Positions 39,430-49,147 are shown, counted from the stretch's first letter. The stretch is DNA of 64,000 nt from Cellvibrionaceae bacterium 1162T.S.0a.05 (GCA_000964245.1 LANB01000001.1:3227501-3291500); one strand, 5' to 3'. The notes: a model not told the origin generated them from the letters alone. A program made the numbers and translations.

Positions 39430-40509
39430 ATGTCCCAGAAAATCTCCGATGCAGTGGCACCAGGTGTTGTCACGGGTGATGATGTACAAAAGGTTTTTGA
39501 AATTGCCAAAGCCAACGCCTTCGCGCTGCCTGCAGTAAACTGTGTAGGTACAGACTCCATCAACGCCACATTGGAAGCGGCGGCGAAAGCCAAGTCGCCT
39601 GTTGTGGTGCAATTTTCAAACGGCGGTGCCGCCTTTGTTGCCGGAAAAGGTCTCAAACTGGACGGCCAGCAAGCACAAATAATTGGTGCCATCGCTGGAG
39701 CCAAGCATGTTCACGCGGTAGCTGAAGCGTATGGTGTTCCCGTTATCCTGCACACCGACCACGCTGCGAAAAAATTACTGCCCTGGATTGATGGTTTACT
39801 CGATGCTGGTGAAGCTTTTTTCAAGGAAACTGGCAAGCCGTTGTTCTCTTCTCACATGATCGACCTTTCCGAAGAAAGCCTCGAAGAGAACATTGATATC
39901 TGTGCGCAATACCTGGAGCGCATGAGTAAAATGGGAATGACCCTCGAAATTGAACTGGGTTGTACTGGCGGTGAAGAAGACGGTGTTGATAACACCGGAA
40001 TGGATAGCTCCTTACTCTACACGCAACCTGAAGACGTTGCTTACGCTTACGAAAAACTGAATAAAATCAGCCACCGCTTCACCATTGCGGCCTCCTTCGG
40101 AAACGTACACGGTGTATACAAGCCGGGTAATGTGAAGTTAACGCCGAAGATTTTGTTAAATTCACAGACCTACTGTTCAGAAAAGTTCGGTTTGGAAAAA
40201 AATACACTGAATTTTGTTTTCCATGGTGGTTCTGGTTCCAGCGCAGCGGAAATACAGGAGTCGATTTCTTACGGTGTCATTAAAATGAATATCGATACCG
40301 ATACGCAGTGGGCGACCTGGTGTGGTATTCGTAATTACTACGAAGAGAAGAAAGGATATTTGCAAAGCCAGATCGGTAATCCTGATGGTGAAGATAGCCC
40401 AAACAAGAAGCATTACGATCCACGTGTTTGGTTGCGTAAAGGCCAAGAATCTATGGTCGAACGTTTGTTGCAGGCGTTTTCTGATTTGAATGCGACGAAT
40501 AGTCTTTAA
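39430..40509 (+). CDS. fbaA: Fructose-bisphosphate aldolase, class II
   Basis: 359 aa, zinc-dependent aldolase of glycolysis and gluconeogenesis, of the E. coli FbaA type. Zinc ligands lie in ILHTDHAAKKLLPW, EIELGCTGGEEDGVDN, GNVHGVYKPGNV and FHGGSGSS; NIDTDTQWATW closes the active site. AGGAAAAAG precedes ATG 39430. It is monocistronic with its own terminator and not linked to pgk or gap here. Confidence 0.96.
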   Translation: MSQKISDAVAPGVVTGDDVQKVFEIAKANAFALPAVNCVGTDSINATLEAAAKAKSPVVVQFSNGGAAFVAGKGLKLDGQQAQIIGAIAGAKHVHAVAEAYGVPVILHTDHAAKKLLPWIDGLLDAGEAFFKETGKPLFSSHMIDLSEESLEENIDICAQYLERMSKMGMTLEIELGCTGGEEDGVDNTGMDSSLLYTQPEDVAYAYEKLNKISHRFTIAASFGNVHGVYKPGNVKLTPKILLNSQTYCSEKFGLEKNTLNFVFHGGSGSSAAEIQESISYGVIKMNIDTDTQWATWCGIRNYYEEKKGYLQSQIGNPDGEDSPNKKHYDPRVWLRKGQESMVERLLQAFSDLNATNSL

Positions 40510-40525
40510 TTTTAGTTGTTTTGTT

Positions 40526-40558
40526 AAAAAGGCTGATCACTTGATCAGCCTTTTTTTT
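40526..40558 (+). terminator. Intrinsic terminator after the aldolase gene
   Basis: AAAAGGCTGATCA and TGATCAGCCTTTT form a long stem with a 2-nt centre, followed by T8 (40551-40558). Very strong rho-independent signal. Confidence 0.92.
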
Positions 40559-40628
40559 GTGCTGCGAATTTGTTGTTTGTTTTGGTTATTTTGCCTTTTG
40601 TCGCAAGTGTTTTTTTGGTTTGTCGCTG

Positions 40629-40743
40629 GAACGCAGAGCGCAAGGTGGGCCCTTTCAAAAACGCATGAATACGTCCGTGTAGCTCCTTCGCGCCTTCCAT
40701 GGCGCGAAAGGTTTTGAAAGGGCCCACCTTGCGCTCTGCGTTC
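40629..40743 (+). repeat. 115-bp palindromic element, copy D (forward; partner of E)
   Basis: Arms 40629-40660 and 40712-40743 are a perfect 32-bp inverted repeat; 51-nt loop with the core GCATGAATACGTCCGTGTAG and inner hairpin TTCGCGCC-TTCCAT-GGCGCGAA. It lies after the aldolase terminator. Flanking TCGC on the left and GCGA ~15 nt beyond the right arm may extend the structure. Confidence 0.93.
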
Positions 40744-40915
40744 TGCAAAGATCATGCGAGTTTCTCTATGTGGGGGCGGTTTTATATGGAAAAGTTGTCC
40801 TTCAACGGCCTGCAAACCTTGAGCGGGTGCTCGGACCAGAATTTGAGTGTTTCAGATCATTTTTTGCTTAATTGTTGAAATAGTGAAAACAGAGAACTCT
40901 TTTTCTTGAACAGAT

Positions 40916-40971
40916 GTACTTTCAAGAGAGCTCCTTTCAATAGAGGTACTTTCGAGAGAGATACTTTCAAG
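40916..40971 (+). repeat. Short degenerate tandem repeats between palindromes D and E
   Basis: GTACTTTCAAGAGAGC (40916), TCCTTTCAATAGAG (40932), GTACTTTCGAGAGAGA (40946) and TACTTTCAAG (40962) are successive versions of one ~15-nt unit. They occupy part of the 283-bp gene-free spacer between copies D and E. No coding sense is seen. Confidence 0.6.
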
Positions 40972-41026
40972 TTTTTATTAAATGAATTTTTCAAAATTTT
41001 TCAGTCAACCTTGCATGATTTTGCCT

Positions 41027-41155
41027 GAACACAGAGTGTGAGGTGGGCCCTTTCAAAACCTTTCGCGCCAGGGACAAGCGGGCCGCGCTCGGTCGAAGGA
41101 GCTACACGGACGTATTTATGCGTTTTTGAAAGGGCCTACCTCGCAATCTGTGTTC
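41027..41155 (-). repeat. 129-bp palindromic element, copy E (reverse; partner of D)
   Basis: Arms 41027-41058 and 41124-41155 pair with three mismatches, two of them at arm positions 10 and 13. The loop is 65 nt because the inner hairpin region is enlarged (contains GCGGGCCGCGCTCGGTC), nearly identical to copy G. The core reads on the reverse strand. It lies 31 bp beyond the 3' end of the PepSY gene. Confidence 0.92.
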
Positions 41156-41186
41156 TCACGACCAACTAAATCTACTCGAAAAAAAC

Positions 41187-42401
41187 TCACCCCAAAACAT
41201 CAGAAGCTGAAGTCTCGGAAAGCACAACCTGGCTTTTAGAAGATTTCCGCAATAGAACACTCCGCCGTTTACGAGCCCAAATCACAATACCGGTTACGGA
41301 AAGCGCCGCAACCGCCAGCCCCAGAAAAGAAAGCAAAATACGCCCAGGAACGCCGATAATTCTGCCGCTGTGTAAAGGAAATTGTGCTTGCAGGAAAATA
41401 TCCCCAAAACTCCCTTCACCAGGAATCACTTTGCCGGCGAGCTCTCCCGTTTTGCCTGAAAAATAAAGCCAGGGATTACCGAGCCCACCGTCGCCGTGGC
41501 TGTTACCGGGTTCAAAATAACCGACGCCGTAAAGATTAAAATCCCGCGCATAAAAAATCCCGCCGGGCGGTTGATCAATGCCCTGACGTAAAGCCTCCTG
41601 TTCAGCCAGTTTCAAAATATCCGCGCGCACAAGATCTGGTTTGGAATAGGGCTGAAAGGGGTTGGTTTCGAAAGGGTCAGCACTCAGCGGTGAGACTGCA
41701 TTCACAAGAGGGCGAACGACCTGGTGTTCGAGGTTCATTGAAATCGAAGTAAAGGCAAGCACCAGTAACAAGAGCCAAAGCCACACTCCACCAGAACGAT
41801 GGAGGTCGAAATTCAATTTGTGTTTGCCTTTGCTCCAGCGAAAGCGAAAGGATTTTCGCCAGTTGCGTTTGCTGGGGAAGGATATGGCGAGGGCAATAAA
41901 GCAATCGAGAAACCAGACAATACCCACGATACCCATAAAGAGAATGCCTGCTTCAATACCGCCGATGTCGGGTAAATGCATGCTGTAGTGCAATTTGTAG
42001 AGGAAGGGGAGGAGGTTTTCGCGGTCGAGCGAGATTTCACCCCACATGCGTTTCGCTTGCACTTCATGGGTTTGTGGGTGCAAGGCAAGTTGGTTGTAGT
42101 CGAGTTTTTCATCGAATTCCTCTGAGCGCGCAGCCACGAAAAGGTTTAGCGCTTCGTTCTCCTCAAGGCTCAAGGGTAGCCAGGTCACCATGAGATCCGG
42201 ATTGGCTGCTTCAAAGTGTCTGGCACTCTCTAGCGCATCGTAGGCCTCGCTTTGCCATTCGGCTTCATAGAGCGCAGGGTTGAGCCAGGCATCCAGCTCG
42301 TGATCCCAGCTAATAAGCGCACCGGTCAACCCGGAAATAAAAAGGAATACGGCCATAAACAGGCCAAGCCAGCGGTGGAGTAGAACTAAAAGGGGACGCA
42401 T
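41187..42401 (-). CDS. PepSY-associated TM helix protein (PiuB-like, iron-linked)
   Basis: 404 aa with four membrane helices: LVLLHRWLGLFMAVFLFISG at the start, a central helix near FLDCFIALAISF, VWLWLLLLVLAFTSISMNL, and a last helix (ILLSFLGLAVAALSVTGIVI). HRWLG and the HRSGG His residues are typical of the family, which often sits beside TonB-dependent siderophore receptors and may reduce or process imported iron. GAGGTTGT precedes ATG 42401. It is divergent from the TonB receptor and shares a Fur-box-like site with it. Confidence 0.87.
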   Translation of the reverse strand: MRPLLVLLHRWLGLFMAVFLFISGLTGALISWDHELDAWLNPALYEAEWQSEAYDALESARHFEAANPDLMVTWLPLSLEENEALNLFVAARSEEFDEKLDYNQLALHPQTHEVQAKRMWGEISLDRENLLPFLYKLHYSMHLPDIGGIEAGILFMGIVGIVWFLDCFIALAISFPSKRNWRKSFRFRWSKGKHKLNFDLHRSGGVWLWLLLLVLAFTSISMNLEHQVVRPLVNAVSPLSADPFETNPFQPYSKPDLVRADILKLAEQEALRQGIDQPPGGIFYARDFNLYGVGYFEPGNSHGDGGLGNPWLYFSGKTGELAGKVIPGEGSFGDIFLQAQFPLHSGRIIGVPGRILLSFLGLAVAALSVTGIVIWARKRRSVLLRKSSKSQVVLSETSASDVLG

Positions 42402-42426
42402 ACAACCTCAACAAGATAAATATAAA

Positions 42427-42441
42427 TAATAACAGTTATCA
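42427..42441. promoter_or_regulatory. Fur-box-like operator
   Basis: TAATAACAGTTATCA matches the 7-1-7 Fur pattern TGATAATNATTATCA at 11 of 14 fixed positions and lies in the 126-bp divergent promoter between the PepSY protein and TonB receptor genes. This predicts iron repression of both. Confidence 0.65.
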
Positions 42442-42527
42442 TTTGCATTATTAAATGAGCTGCCTATAATGGCGCGCTTTTCTTTATAGGTCAAATTCTT
42501 TTTGTCAATGACATATCGGTGATAACC

Positions 42528-44621
42528 ATGGCAGTAATACGTTCTCTCTCTCCTTGTCTAGTGGCCGCGTCGCTACTGACTATAACCACACAGCTTCAGG
42601 CCGAAACGCCCACGGGTGCGCCCGCAGCGCTTGAAGAAATGAGTATTCTCGGGACGCGAATTCAGCGCGAAAGTAAAGGCGCAACCGGACTCGCACTTTC
42701 GCTGGTGGATACGCCTCAGTCCATCAGTTTGATTGAGCAGGATTTTATTCAGGACTTTGCATTGGATGATCTCAACGAGGTGCTCAAGCTGGTCACGGGT
42801 GTGAATGTGGAAGAGATCGAAACGGATCGGACTTATTACAATGCGCGCGGTTTCGATATCAAAAGCATGCAGGTTGATGGCAAGGGCCTGCCTTTTACCT
42901 GGAACGTAGTGGGCTCTCTCGACAGCGCCATTTATGAGAAAGTGGAAGTAGTACGAGGAGCCAACGGTTTATTGACCGGCACGGGTAACCCTTCAGGTAC
43001 CATCAATTACGTGCGTAAGCGCCCAACCAATGAGGCGCAAGGTCAGGCTTCCATGAGTGTAGGTTCGTGGTCGCAGAGTCGTTTGCAGCTCGATTACAGC
43101 GCACCAATTACCGATTCCGGATCATGGGCAGGACGCAGTGTGCTGGTGATGGATGAAGGCGATACCTGGTTGGATCACAACAGTCGCGAGCGCAATGTGG
43201 TGTACGGGATTGTGGATGGTCAATTAAGCCAGGCGAATACCCTGGCACTTGGCCTGAGCTGGCAGCAAAACAAAAGTCAGGGTGTTTTGTGGGGCGCCTT
43301 GCCCCTGTTGTATAGCGATAACAGCCAGGCAGAGTATGACGTATCGACCTCGACGACTATGGATTGGACACGCTGGAATACACAGGACCTCAATATTTTT
43401 GTTGAACTCACATCGCAATTGGGTGCCTGGGAATCGGTTAATACATTGACACGCACCGAGCAGCAGGATAACTCCGAGCTTTTCTACATATACAGCGTGG
43501 GACTCGATTCAGAAACAGGTTTAGGGTTGTTCGGTTGGCCAGGGAAATATTATTCAACAACGGATCAAAACATGTTTGACTCGATTTTGTCCCGCGAATT
43601 TTCCTGGCTGGGTCGTGAGCACCAAGTGGTATTCGGATTAAATATCAGTGAATCACAGCAAGGCTATCTCGATTATGCCGCGCCAGGAGATCACCCCGCC
43701 TGGGGAGCCTTACCTGCTTTTCCTGGCTGGCGGGGCAATGAAATTTCCCGCCCTGATTTCGGCGAAGGCGTCGAAGCTTCGGATTTCAGCGTCGACGTAA
43801 AACGTTTTTACGCGGTAAGCGAAATTCAGGCACTGGATAACCTCAGTATTATTGCGGGTGCGAATGCGGTGGATGCGTCCTCCAAAGGAATCAGTTTTGG
43901 TGACCCGATGGATTGGTCTGAGAGCGATGTGAGTCCCTATATCGGTTTAACCTATAGTGTCTTGCCCAACGTCAATCTCTACAGCAGCTTCAGTGAAATA
44001 TTTGAGCCGCAAGTGGAATTAACTGAAACGCTGGACAACCTTGGCCCTGCGCGCGGTGAAAGTTTTGAAGCGGGTTTAAAGGGCGAATTTTTGGATCAAA
44101 AACTTTTTGCCAGCGTCGCCGTTTACACAGCAGACCAGGAAAATTATGCGGAATACGCGGGCTTTGACAGTGAAAACGGCATTTCCTATTACGCCGGAAC
44201 CGATGTGAAATCCGAAGGTTTTGAACTCGAAGTGAGTGGTAAGCTTGGCGACCGCTGGTTAGTTGTAGCGGGATTTACGCAAACCGAATTGGAGGGCAGT
44301 GATGGTCAGCCAGTGCGGACTTATGTTCCGGAACAAAGCCTGAAAACCGGGCTGCGTTTTACCCCGAACGACAGTTGGCGTATGGGTGTCAACCTGCGTT
44401 GGCAGAGTGATATCTACACCGGAGAGGAACCCGCACGTATTGAGCAAAGTGCTTATAGTGTGTTGTCTGCATTTGCAAATTGGCAAGTGAAAGACGACGT
44501 GAGTATTAATCTCAATGTGAATAATATCGGCGATCAAAAATACCTGAGTTCACTGTATTGGGATCAGAGTTTTTACGGTGCACCACGCAATGCAGAAATA
44601 AGCTTGCGGGTGACATTCTAG
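42528..44621 (+). CDS. TonB-dependent siderophore receptor
   Basis: 697-aa outer-membrane receptor. A signal peptide ending in QLQAE is followed by the plug domain at ~55-165 (SLIEQDFIQDFALDDLNEVL, YNARGFDIKSMQVDG, VEVVRGANGLLTGTGNPSGT), then a beta-barrel of ~22 strands. It ends in ISLRVTF with the terminal Phe that BAM recognises. FhuE/FpvA-type features suggest a ferric hydroxamate-like ligand, by inference. GGTGA precedes ATG 42528; the GTG at 42519 is rejected. No siderophore synthesis genes are nearby, so it may take up foreign siderophores. Confidence 0.92.
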   Translation: MAVIRSLSPCLVAASLLTITTQLQAETPTGAPAALEEMSILGTRIQRESKGATGLALSLVDTPQSISLIEQDFIQDFALDDLNEVLKLVTGVNVEEIETDRTYYNARGFDIKSMQVDGKGLPFTWNVVGSLDSAIYEKVEVVRGANGLLTGTGNPSGTINYVRKRPTNEAQGQASMSVGSWSQSRLQLDYSAPITDSGSWAGRSVLVMDEGDTWLDHNSRERNVVYGIVDGQLSQANTLALGLSWQQNKSQGVLWGALPLLYSDNSQAEYDVSTSTTMDWTRWNTQDLNIFVELTSQLGAWESVNTLTRTEQQDNSELFYIYSVGLDSETGLGLFGWPGKYYSTTDQNMFDSILSREFSWLGREHQVVFGLNISESQQGYLDYAAPGDHPAWGALPAFPGWRGNEISRPDFGEGVEASDFSVDVKRFYAVSEIQALDNLSIIAGANAVDASSKGISFGDPMDWSESDVSPYIGLTYSVLPNVNLYSSFSEIFEPQVELTETLDNLGPARGESFEAGLKGEFLDQKLFASVAVYTADQENYAEYAGFDSENGISYYAGTDVKSEGFELEVSGKLGDRWLVVAGFTQTELEGSDGQPVRTYVPEQSLKTGLRFTPNDSWRMGVNLRWQSDIYTGEEPARIEQSAYSVLSAFANWQVKDDVSINLNVNNIGDQKYLSSLYWDQSFYGAPRNAEISLRVTF

Positions 44622-44651
44622 AAACGCCTACGAGACACAAAAACAATACAT

Positions 44652-44685
44652 AAAAAAACCCGCGAACTTCGCGGGTTTTTTTTGA
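44652..44685. terminator. Bidirectional terminator
   Basis: AAAAACCCGCGAA-CT-TCGCGGGTTTTT (about 44654-44680), with A-run before and T-run after, separates the convergent TonB receptor and phosphofructokinase genes. Confidence 0.9.
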
Positions 44686-44701
44686 ATCAATCAACAGGTG
44701 A

Positions 44702-45814
44702 TTAGCCCATATTGATTTTGTCGTCTTCGAGTGAATCCAGTGGAATTTTCAAATCCGGATCGCCGAAGTTGATCCCCATGTTCAAAGCGGAGATCAATGT
44801 CATGTTGTCCTTGGGAACATGCTTTACGTTGTGCGCTACATCTTCCAGCTTACAGCTGTTCATATGACCACGGTGTACAGTGACCATGCGACCGTATTTT
44901 TTTGCAGCCACTAGCGAGGCCGCGTACACGCCAACATTGGTTGCAAAGATACGGTCATAAGCAGAAGGCGTACCGCCGCGCTGAATGTGACCCAGAATCG
45001 TCGTACGAACTTCCGATTCAATTTTCGCATCTTCCAATTGTTTTTGCAGATACATGCCAATACCGCCAAGGCGAATTGGATCAGGAGCACCTTCCACTTT
45101 GGCTTTGGAAATAATCGCTTCGCCATTGACAGGGCGCGCGCCCTCGGCAACAACAACGATAGTGAATGAACGTTGCGCGTGACGCTGCTTGATCGCGTCA
45201 ATGACCTCATCCAGGTGGTAGGGGAATTCAGGAATCAAAATGATATCCGCTCCACCTGCGACGCCAGCGTACAAGGCAATCCAGCCCGCATAACGGCCCA
45301 TGGTTTCGAGAATCATTACACGCTTGTGGGCTTTACCTGTGGTTTGCAAGCGATCAATCGCTTCGGTTGCCACTCCAACGGCGGTACTGAAACCGAAGGT
45401 CCGGTCGGTACTGGCGAGGTCATTGTCGATAGTTTTGGGAACACCGACGAAATTCATGCCGTACTTCGACATTTCATAGCACATCGTCATCGATCCATCG
45501 CCGCCCATGGACACGATGCAATCGAGGCCGAGCTCGTTGTAGTAGTCAGCCACTTCCTGGGCCACGTTCTTGCCTTTCCAGTCGAAAGGGGATGCACGGT
45601 TGCTGGTGCCCAGAATGGTGCCACCCTGGTCGAGAATGTCTGTCACCATTGAGTAACTTAAGGGTTTTACACGCCGCTCGATAAGCCCGAGAAAACCTTC
45701 TTCGATACCAATAACTTCAGCGTTATATTCATGAATTAAGGCTTTGGCCGCACCGCGAAGTGCTGCGTTCAAGCCGGGGCAGTCTCCACCGCCGGTCAGA
45801 ATTCCAACACGCAT
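44702..45814 (-). CDS. pfkA: 6-phosphofructokinase
   Basis: 370 aa. Phosphorylates fructose-6-phosphate. GILTGGGDCPGLNAALRG is the phosphate loop, VSMGGDGSMTMCYEM holds the donor-specificity Gly of ATP enzymes, and VPKTIDNDLASTDRTFGF carries Lys where ATP-dependent E. coli PfkA has Gly. ETMGRYAGWIALYAG and ILGHIQRGGTPSAYDR complete the site. The Gly/Lys pair means ATP versus PPi use is not certain. AGGAGCC precedes ATG 45814. Together with fbaA this is one of two glycolytic genes in the window; they are not in one operon. Confidence 0.92.
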   Translation of the reverse strand: MRVGILTGGGDCPGLNAALRGAAKALIHEYNAEVIGIEEGFLGLIERRVKPLSYSMVTDILDQGGTILGTSNRASPFDWKGKNVAQEVADYYNELGLDCIVSMGGDGSMTMCYEMSKYGMNFVGVPKTIDNDLASTDRTFGFSTAVGVATEAIDRLQTTGKAHKRVMILETMGRYAGWIALYAGVAGGADIILIPEFPYHLDEVIDAIKQRHAQRSFTIVVVAEGARPVNGEAIISKAKVEGAPDPIRLGGIGMYLQKQLEDAKIESEVRTTILGHIQRGGTPSAYDRIFATNVGVYAASLVAAKKYGRMVTVHRGHMNSCKLEDVAHNVKHVPKDNMTLISALNMGINFGDPDLKIPLDSLEDDKINMG

Positions 45815-46091
45815 ACTTTGGCTCCTGAGTATATTGTTGTGTTCGAGCTCAGCGTAGGTGCGCGTTAGAGCCCGTGATTATTGTTGTCTTTAGGAAAAGG
45901 ACGGACATGCCGAGATCTGTGTCTCTTGGGCAAGCCAGGGGAATATCTAAAGTGTTATCGCAGAAGATACCCGATCTAAAAATCGCGCGTATGATACACT
46001 TTTTCGCCAGACACTACCTCCTGTCTGGCGTCTTTTATCGAAAAATTCGAAAAATGTGTCATTACTCATCTTTTCCATTCGGGGATTCTTT

Positions 46092-46409
46092 ATGAAATAT
46101 TTGTTTGCGACATTTTCCTTGTTCTTTATGCTCGTTTTTAGTGCGTGCACCTGGGTCAAGCCGGTTGAAGAGGCGAAGGAAATTGCCCTCGTGAAGCCAG
46201 AGCTGGCGCAGCATTGCAAGAAGATCAGCGTTGTGACGGTCAAGGTAGCGGATAGTGTTGGCTTTATAAACCGCAAGGATGGCAAGGTTCAGGACGAGCT
46301 GATCACCATGGCGAAGAACGAGGCTGCGACCCTCAATGGGGATATTATCGTGGCTGAGTCAGGTGTCGAGAATGGGCGTCAGCGCTTTGGGGTTTATGGT
46401 TGTGATTGA
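46092..46409 (+). CDS. DUF4156-type small lipoprotein
   Basis: 105 aa. Lipoprotein signal MKYLFATFSLFFMLVFSAC (lipobox FSAC), then QHCKKISVVTVKVADSVGFI, QDELITMAKNEAATLNGDII and FGVYGCD. This is the DUF4156 pattern with two conserved Cys, as in E. coli YjfY/RcsF-like small lipoproteins. GGGGA precedes ATG 46092; upstream in-frame starts to 46056 are rejected. Function unknown; probably an outer-membrane lipoprotein. It is followed by palindrome F. Confidence 0.8.
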   Translation: MKYLFATFSLFFMLVFSACTWVKPVEEAKEIALVKPELAQHCKKISVVTVKVADSVGFINRKDGKVQDELITMAKNEAATLNGDIIVAESGVENGRQRFGVYGCD

Positions 46410-46462
46410 TAGGCAGCTTCTTTGATTTTCTTTAATTCTGTTTGATTCAGTAAGTCGCGTAA

Positions 46463-46577
46463 GATCGCTGATCACAAGGTGGGTGCTTGCAAAAACGCAT
46501 AAATACGTCCGTGTAGCTCCTTCGGACCATCCATGGCCCGAAAGGTTTTGCAAGCACCCACCTTGCACTCAGCGATC
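46463..46577 (+). repeat. 115-bp palindromic element, copy F (forward; partner of G)
   Basis: Arms 46463-46494 and 46546-46577 pair except at arm positions 10-12 (ATCAC on the core strand against AGTGC). Core GCATAAATACGTCCGTGTAG; inner hairpin TTCGGACC-ATCCAT-GGCCCGAA. It begins 53 bp after the DUF4156 gene; 172 bp of gene-free spacer separates it from G. Confidence 0.93.
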
Positions 46578-46749
46578 AGCAAAAATCATGAAATATTGAC
46601 GAATTAATATTGCCTTTAAGCGAATCAATTTAGGACTGGTATTCCAGAGGCTATGAGTAACCCTTATAGAAAGCCGTTAAATTCAACTCTTCTTGTACCA
46701 TCTACTTCCAGACGCCGAACTTATACTGCTAATCCTGCATGATATTGCC

Positions 46750-46878
46750 AGCTGCCGAGTGTGAGGTGCCCCCTTTCAAAACCTTTCGCGCCAGGGAAAA
46801 GCGGGCCGCGCTCGGTCGAAGGAGCTACACGGACGTATTCATGCGTTTTTGAAAGGGGGCACCTCGCAATCGGCAGCT
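46750..46878 (-). repeat. 129-bp palindromic element, copy G (reverse; partner of F)
   Basis: Arms 46750-46781 and 46847-46878 pair except at positions 10 and 13. The enlarged inner region matches copy E almost base for base, defining a subfamily, while the outer arms differ from E. It lies between F and the htpG promoter. Confidence 0.93.
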
Positions 46879-46955
46879 CGCGACAAACCCTTGGCCTGCA
46901 GAAATCCCCGCAAATGCTTTGCACCCGCACTCGGTTAGTAAAATCCCGCCTGGAA

Positions 46956-46985
46956 CCCTTGAAAAGCCCACCCCAGCCCCAATAT
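46956..46985 (+). promoter_or_regulatory. Sigma-32-like heat-shock promoter of htpG
   Basis: CTTGAAA at 46958-46964 and CCCAATAT at 46978-46985, 13 nt apart, fit the sigma-32 pattern (CTTGAAA / CCCCATNT). The site is 46 bp before the htpG start. This predicts heat induction. Confidence 0.7.
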
Positions 46986-47031
46986 CGGAGGATAAATTTT
47001 AATCAGCCCTGGACGAACTCAAAGGTGCACT

Positions 47032-48954
47032 ATGACCGTTGAAACTGCTAAAGAAACCCGTGGATTTGAAACCGAAGCAAAACAACTGCTTCAATTAATG
47101 ATCCACTCCCTCTATTCAAACAAGGAAATCTTCCTCCGAGAACTCATATCAAACGCCTCCGATGCCGCAGACAAACTGCGCTTTGAAGCCCTGAAAAACG
47201 ATAGCCTCTACGAAAATGACAGTGAACTCAAAATTCGCATTGAGTTTGATAAGGAAGCAAAAACCGTCACTATCGCCGATAACGGCATTGGAATGAGCCG
47301 TGATGAAGTCATTCAAAACCTGGGAACCATTGCAAAATCGGGAACGGCCGAATTTTTGTCCAAGCTCACCGGTGACGAGAAAAAAGATTCACATTTAATC
47401 GGGCAATTCGGTGTCGGTTTTTATTCGGCATTTATCGTAGCAGACAAGGTCACCGTAGAAACGCGACGCGCAGGTCTCGGAGCGGAAGAGGGTGTGCGTT
47501 GGCTTAGTTCCGGTGAAGCCGAATACTCGCTGGAAACCATTGAGAAAGCGGAGCGCGGAACAAGAATTATTTTGCATCTGAAAAAAGAACAGGAAGAGTT
47601 TGCTGATGGTTGGCGTTTACGCTCTATTGTGAAGAAATACTCTGATCACATTAGTATTCCTGTGGTTATGGAAAAGGAACAGCAAGGCGAGGTCAAGGAC
47701 GAAGAAAAAGAAAAAGACAATAACGCCGAGCCGGAATACGAAACTATTAATACCGCCACAGCGCTGTGGACTCGCCCGCGCACAGAGGTGAGTGATGAAG
47801 AGTACAAGGAATTTTACAAGCATATCAGTCACGACTTTAACGAGCCCATGACATGGAGCCACAATAAAGTGGAAGGCAAGCTTGAATATACCAGCTTGCT
47901 TTATTTGCCGGAAAAAGCGCCTTACGATTTATACAACCGCGATACACCTCGCGGCTTGAAGCTTTATGTGCAACGCACCTTCATCATGGATGAGGCAGAA
48001 CAATTTTTGCCGCTTTATTTGCGTTTTATTAAAGGTGTAGTGGATTCCAATGATTTATCGCTCAATGTTTCGCGCGAGATTTTACAAAAAGACCCTAATA
48101 TCGAAAGCATGCGCGCGGCCTTAACCAAGCGTGTTCTCGATATGCTCGACAAAATGGCGAAAAAAGAGCCGGAGCAGTATGCAAAGTTCTGGACTGAATT
48201 TGGTGAGGTTTTGAAAGAAGGCCCTGCAGAAGATTTTGCCAACAAGGAAAAAATCGGCAAGTTACTTCGCTTTGCGACGACCCAAACTGACAGCGAGACC
48301 CAGGATCAAAGCCTGGACGATTATATTGCTCGCATGAAGGAAGGGCAGGAGAAAATCTATTACATTGTTGCAGAGAATCACAAAACAGCGCAGCACAGCC
48401 CGCACCTCGAGGTGTTCCGTAAAAAGGGCATTGAAGTCTTGTTGCTTTCAGACCGAGTGGATGATTGGTTAATGGGCCACTTAATGGAATACGATGGCAA
48501 GCAATTCCAGGACGTCAGTAAAGGTGAACTGGATTTGGGTAAGCTCGATAGTTCGGAAGACAAAGAGCACCAGGAGAAGGTCGAGAAAGAGTTCAAGGAC
48601 TTTGTTAAGCGACTGAAAGAAGTCCTCAAGGAAGAAGTCGAGGACGTACGTGTGACCCATCGTTTAACGGATTCTCCCGCATGCCTTGTTGTAGGTGAGC
48701 ATGATATGGGCGCGCAAATGCGGCGCTTGCTGGAATCAGCGGGTCAGAAGGTGCCCGACACTAAACCCAGCATCGAGGTAAACCCTGAGCACCCCTTGAT
48801 CCAGAAAATGGACAAGGAAGCGGATGAAGACCGTTTCGGAGAGTTGGCGCATCTGGTGTTTGATCAAGCGAGCCTCGCTGAAGGGGGCGCACTGAAAGAC
48901 CCGGGCGCTTATGTGAACCGTATGAATAAATTGCTGGTGAGTTTGATGCAATAA
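47032..48954 (+). CDS. htpG: Molecular chaperone HtpG (Hsp90)
   Basis: 640 aa, cytoplasmic Hsp90 homologue. N-terminal ATPase motifs [33 protein letters not shown] and [19 protein letters not shown] charged insert [13 protein letters not shown] lies near residue 225. The middle domain has [16 protein letters not shown] [17 protein letters not shown], and the C-terminal domain ends LLVSLMQ. AGGTG precedes ATG 47032. Transcription ends at a terminator 14 bp after the stop. Confidence 0.97.
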   Translation: MTVETAKETRGFETEAKQLLQLMIHSLYSNKEIFLRELISNASDAADKLRFEALKNDSLYENDSELKIRIEFDKEAKTVTIADNGIGMSRDEVIQNLGTIAKSGTAEFLSKLTGDEKKDSHLIGQFGVGFYSAFIVADKVTVETRRAGLGAEEGVRWLSSGEAEYSLETIEKAERGTRIILHLKKEQEEFADGWRLRSIVKKYSDHISIPVVMEKEQQGEVKDEEKEKDNNAEPEYETINTATALWTRPRTEVSDEEYKEFYKHISHDFNEPMTWSHNKVEGKLEYTSLLYLPEKAPYDLYNRDTPRGLKLYVQRTFIMDEAEQFLPLYLRFIKGVVDSNDLSLNVSREILQKDPNIESMRAALTKRVLDMLDKMAKKEPEQYAKFWTEFGEVLKEGPAEDFANKEKIGKLLRFATTQTDSETQDQSLDDYIARMKEGQEKIYYIVAENHKTAQHSPHLEVFRKKGIEVLLLSDRVDDWLMGHLMEYDGKQFQDVSKGELDLGKLDSSEDKEHQEKVEKEFKDFVKRLKEVLKEEVEDVRVTHRLTDSPACLVVGEHDMGAQMRRLLESAGQKVPDTKPSIEVNPEHPLIQKMDKEADEDRFGELAHLVFDQASLAEGGALKDPGAYVNRMNKLLVSLMQ

Positions 48955-48967
48955 ACAAACAAAATCG

Positions 48968-48992
48968 AAGGGGTACTTGGTACCCCTTTTTT
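48968..48992 (+). terminator. Intrinsic terminator after htpG
   Basis: GGGGTAC-TTG-GTACCCC (48970-48986) followed by T6. Confidence 0.9.
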
Positions 48993-49147
48993 GTATTTGC
49001 CTGGATGTTGAGCGAGGCTGAAGTGTTAAAGCATTATGGAAATTCACTTCCGGGGCTTGTATTTTTTATTGCATTTGCGACACTTTCATTTGCTTGACTC
49101 GCTTTCGATATACTTTGAAATCTATACACGGGAAAGACATAAAAACA

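Noticed and set aside
40629-40743. Palindromes as ordinary rho-independent terminators
   Set aside because: Copy D lies just after a complete terminator, no copy ends in a T-run, and the conserved loop core is not explained by termination.
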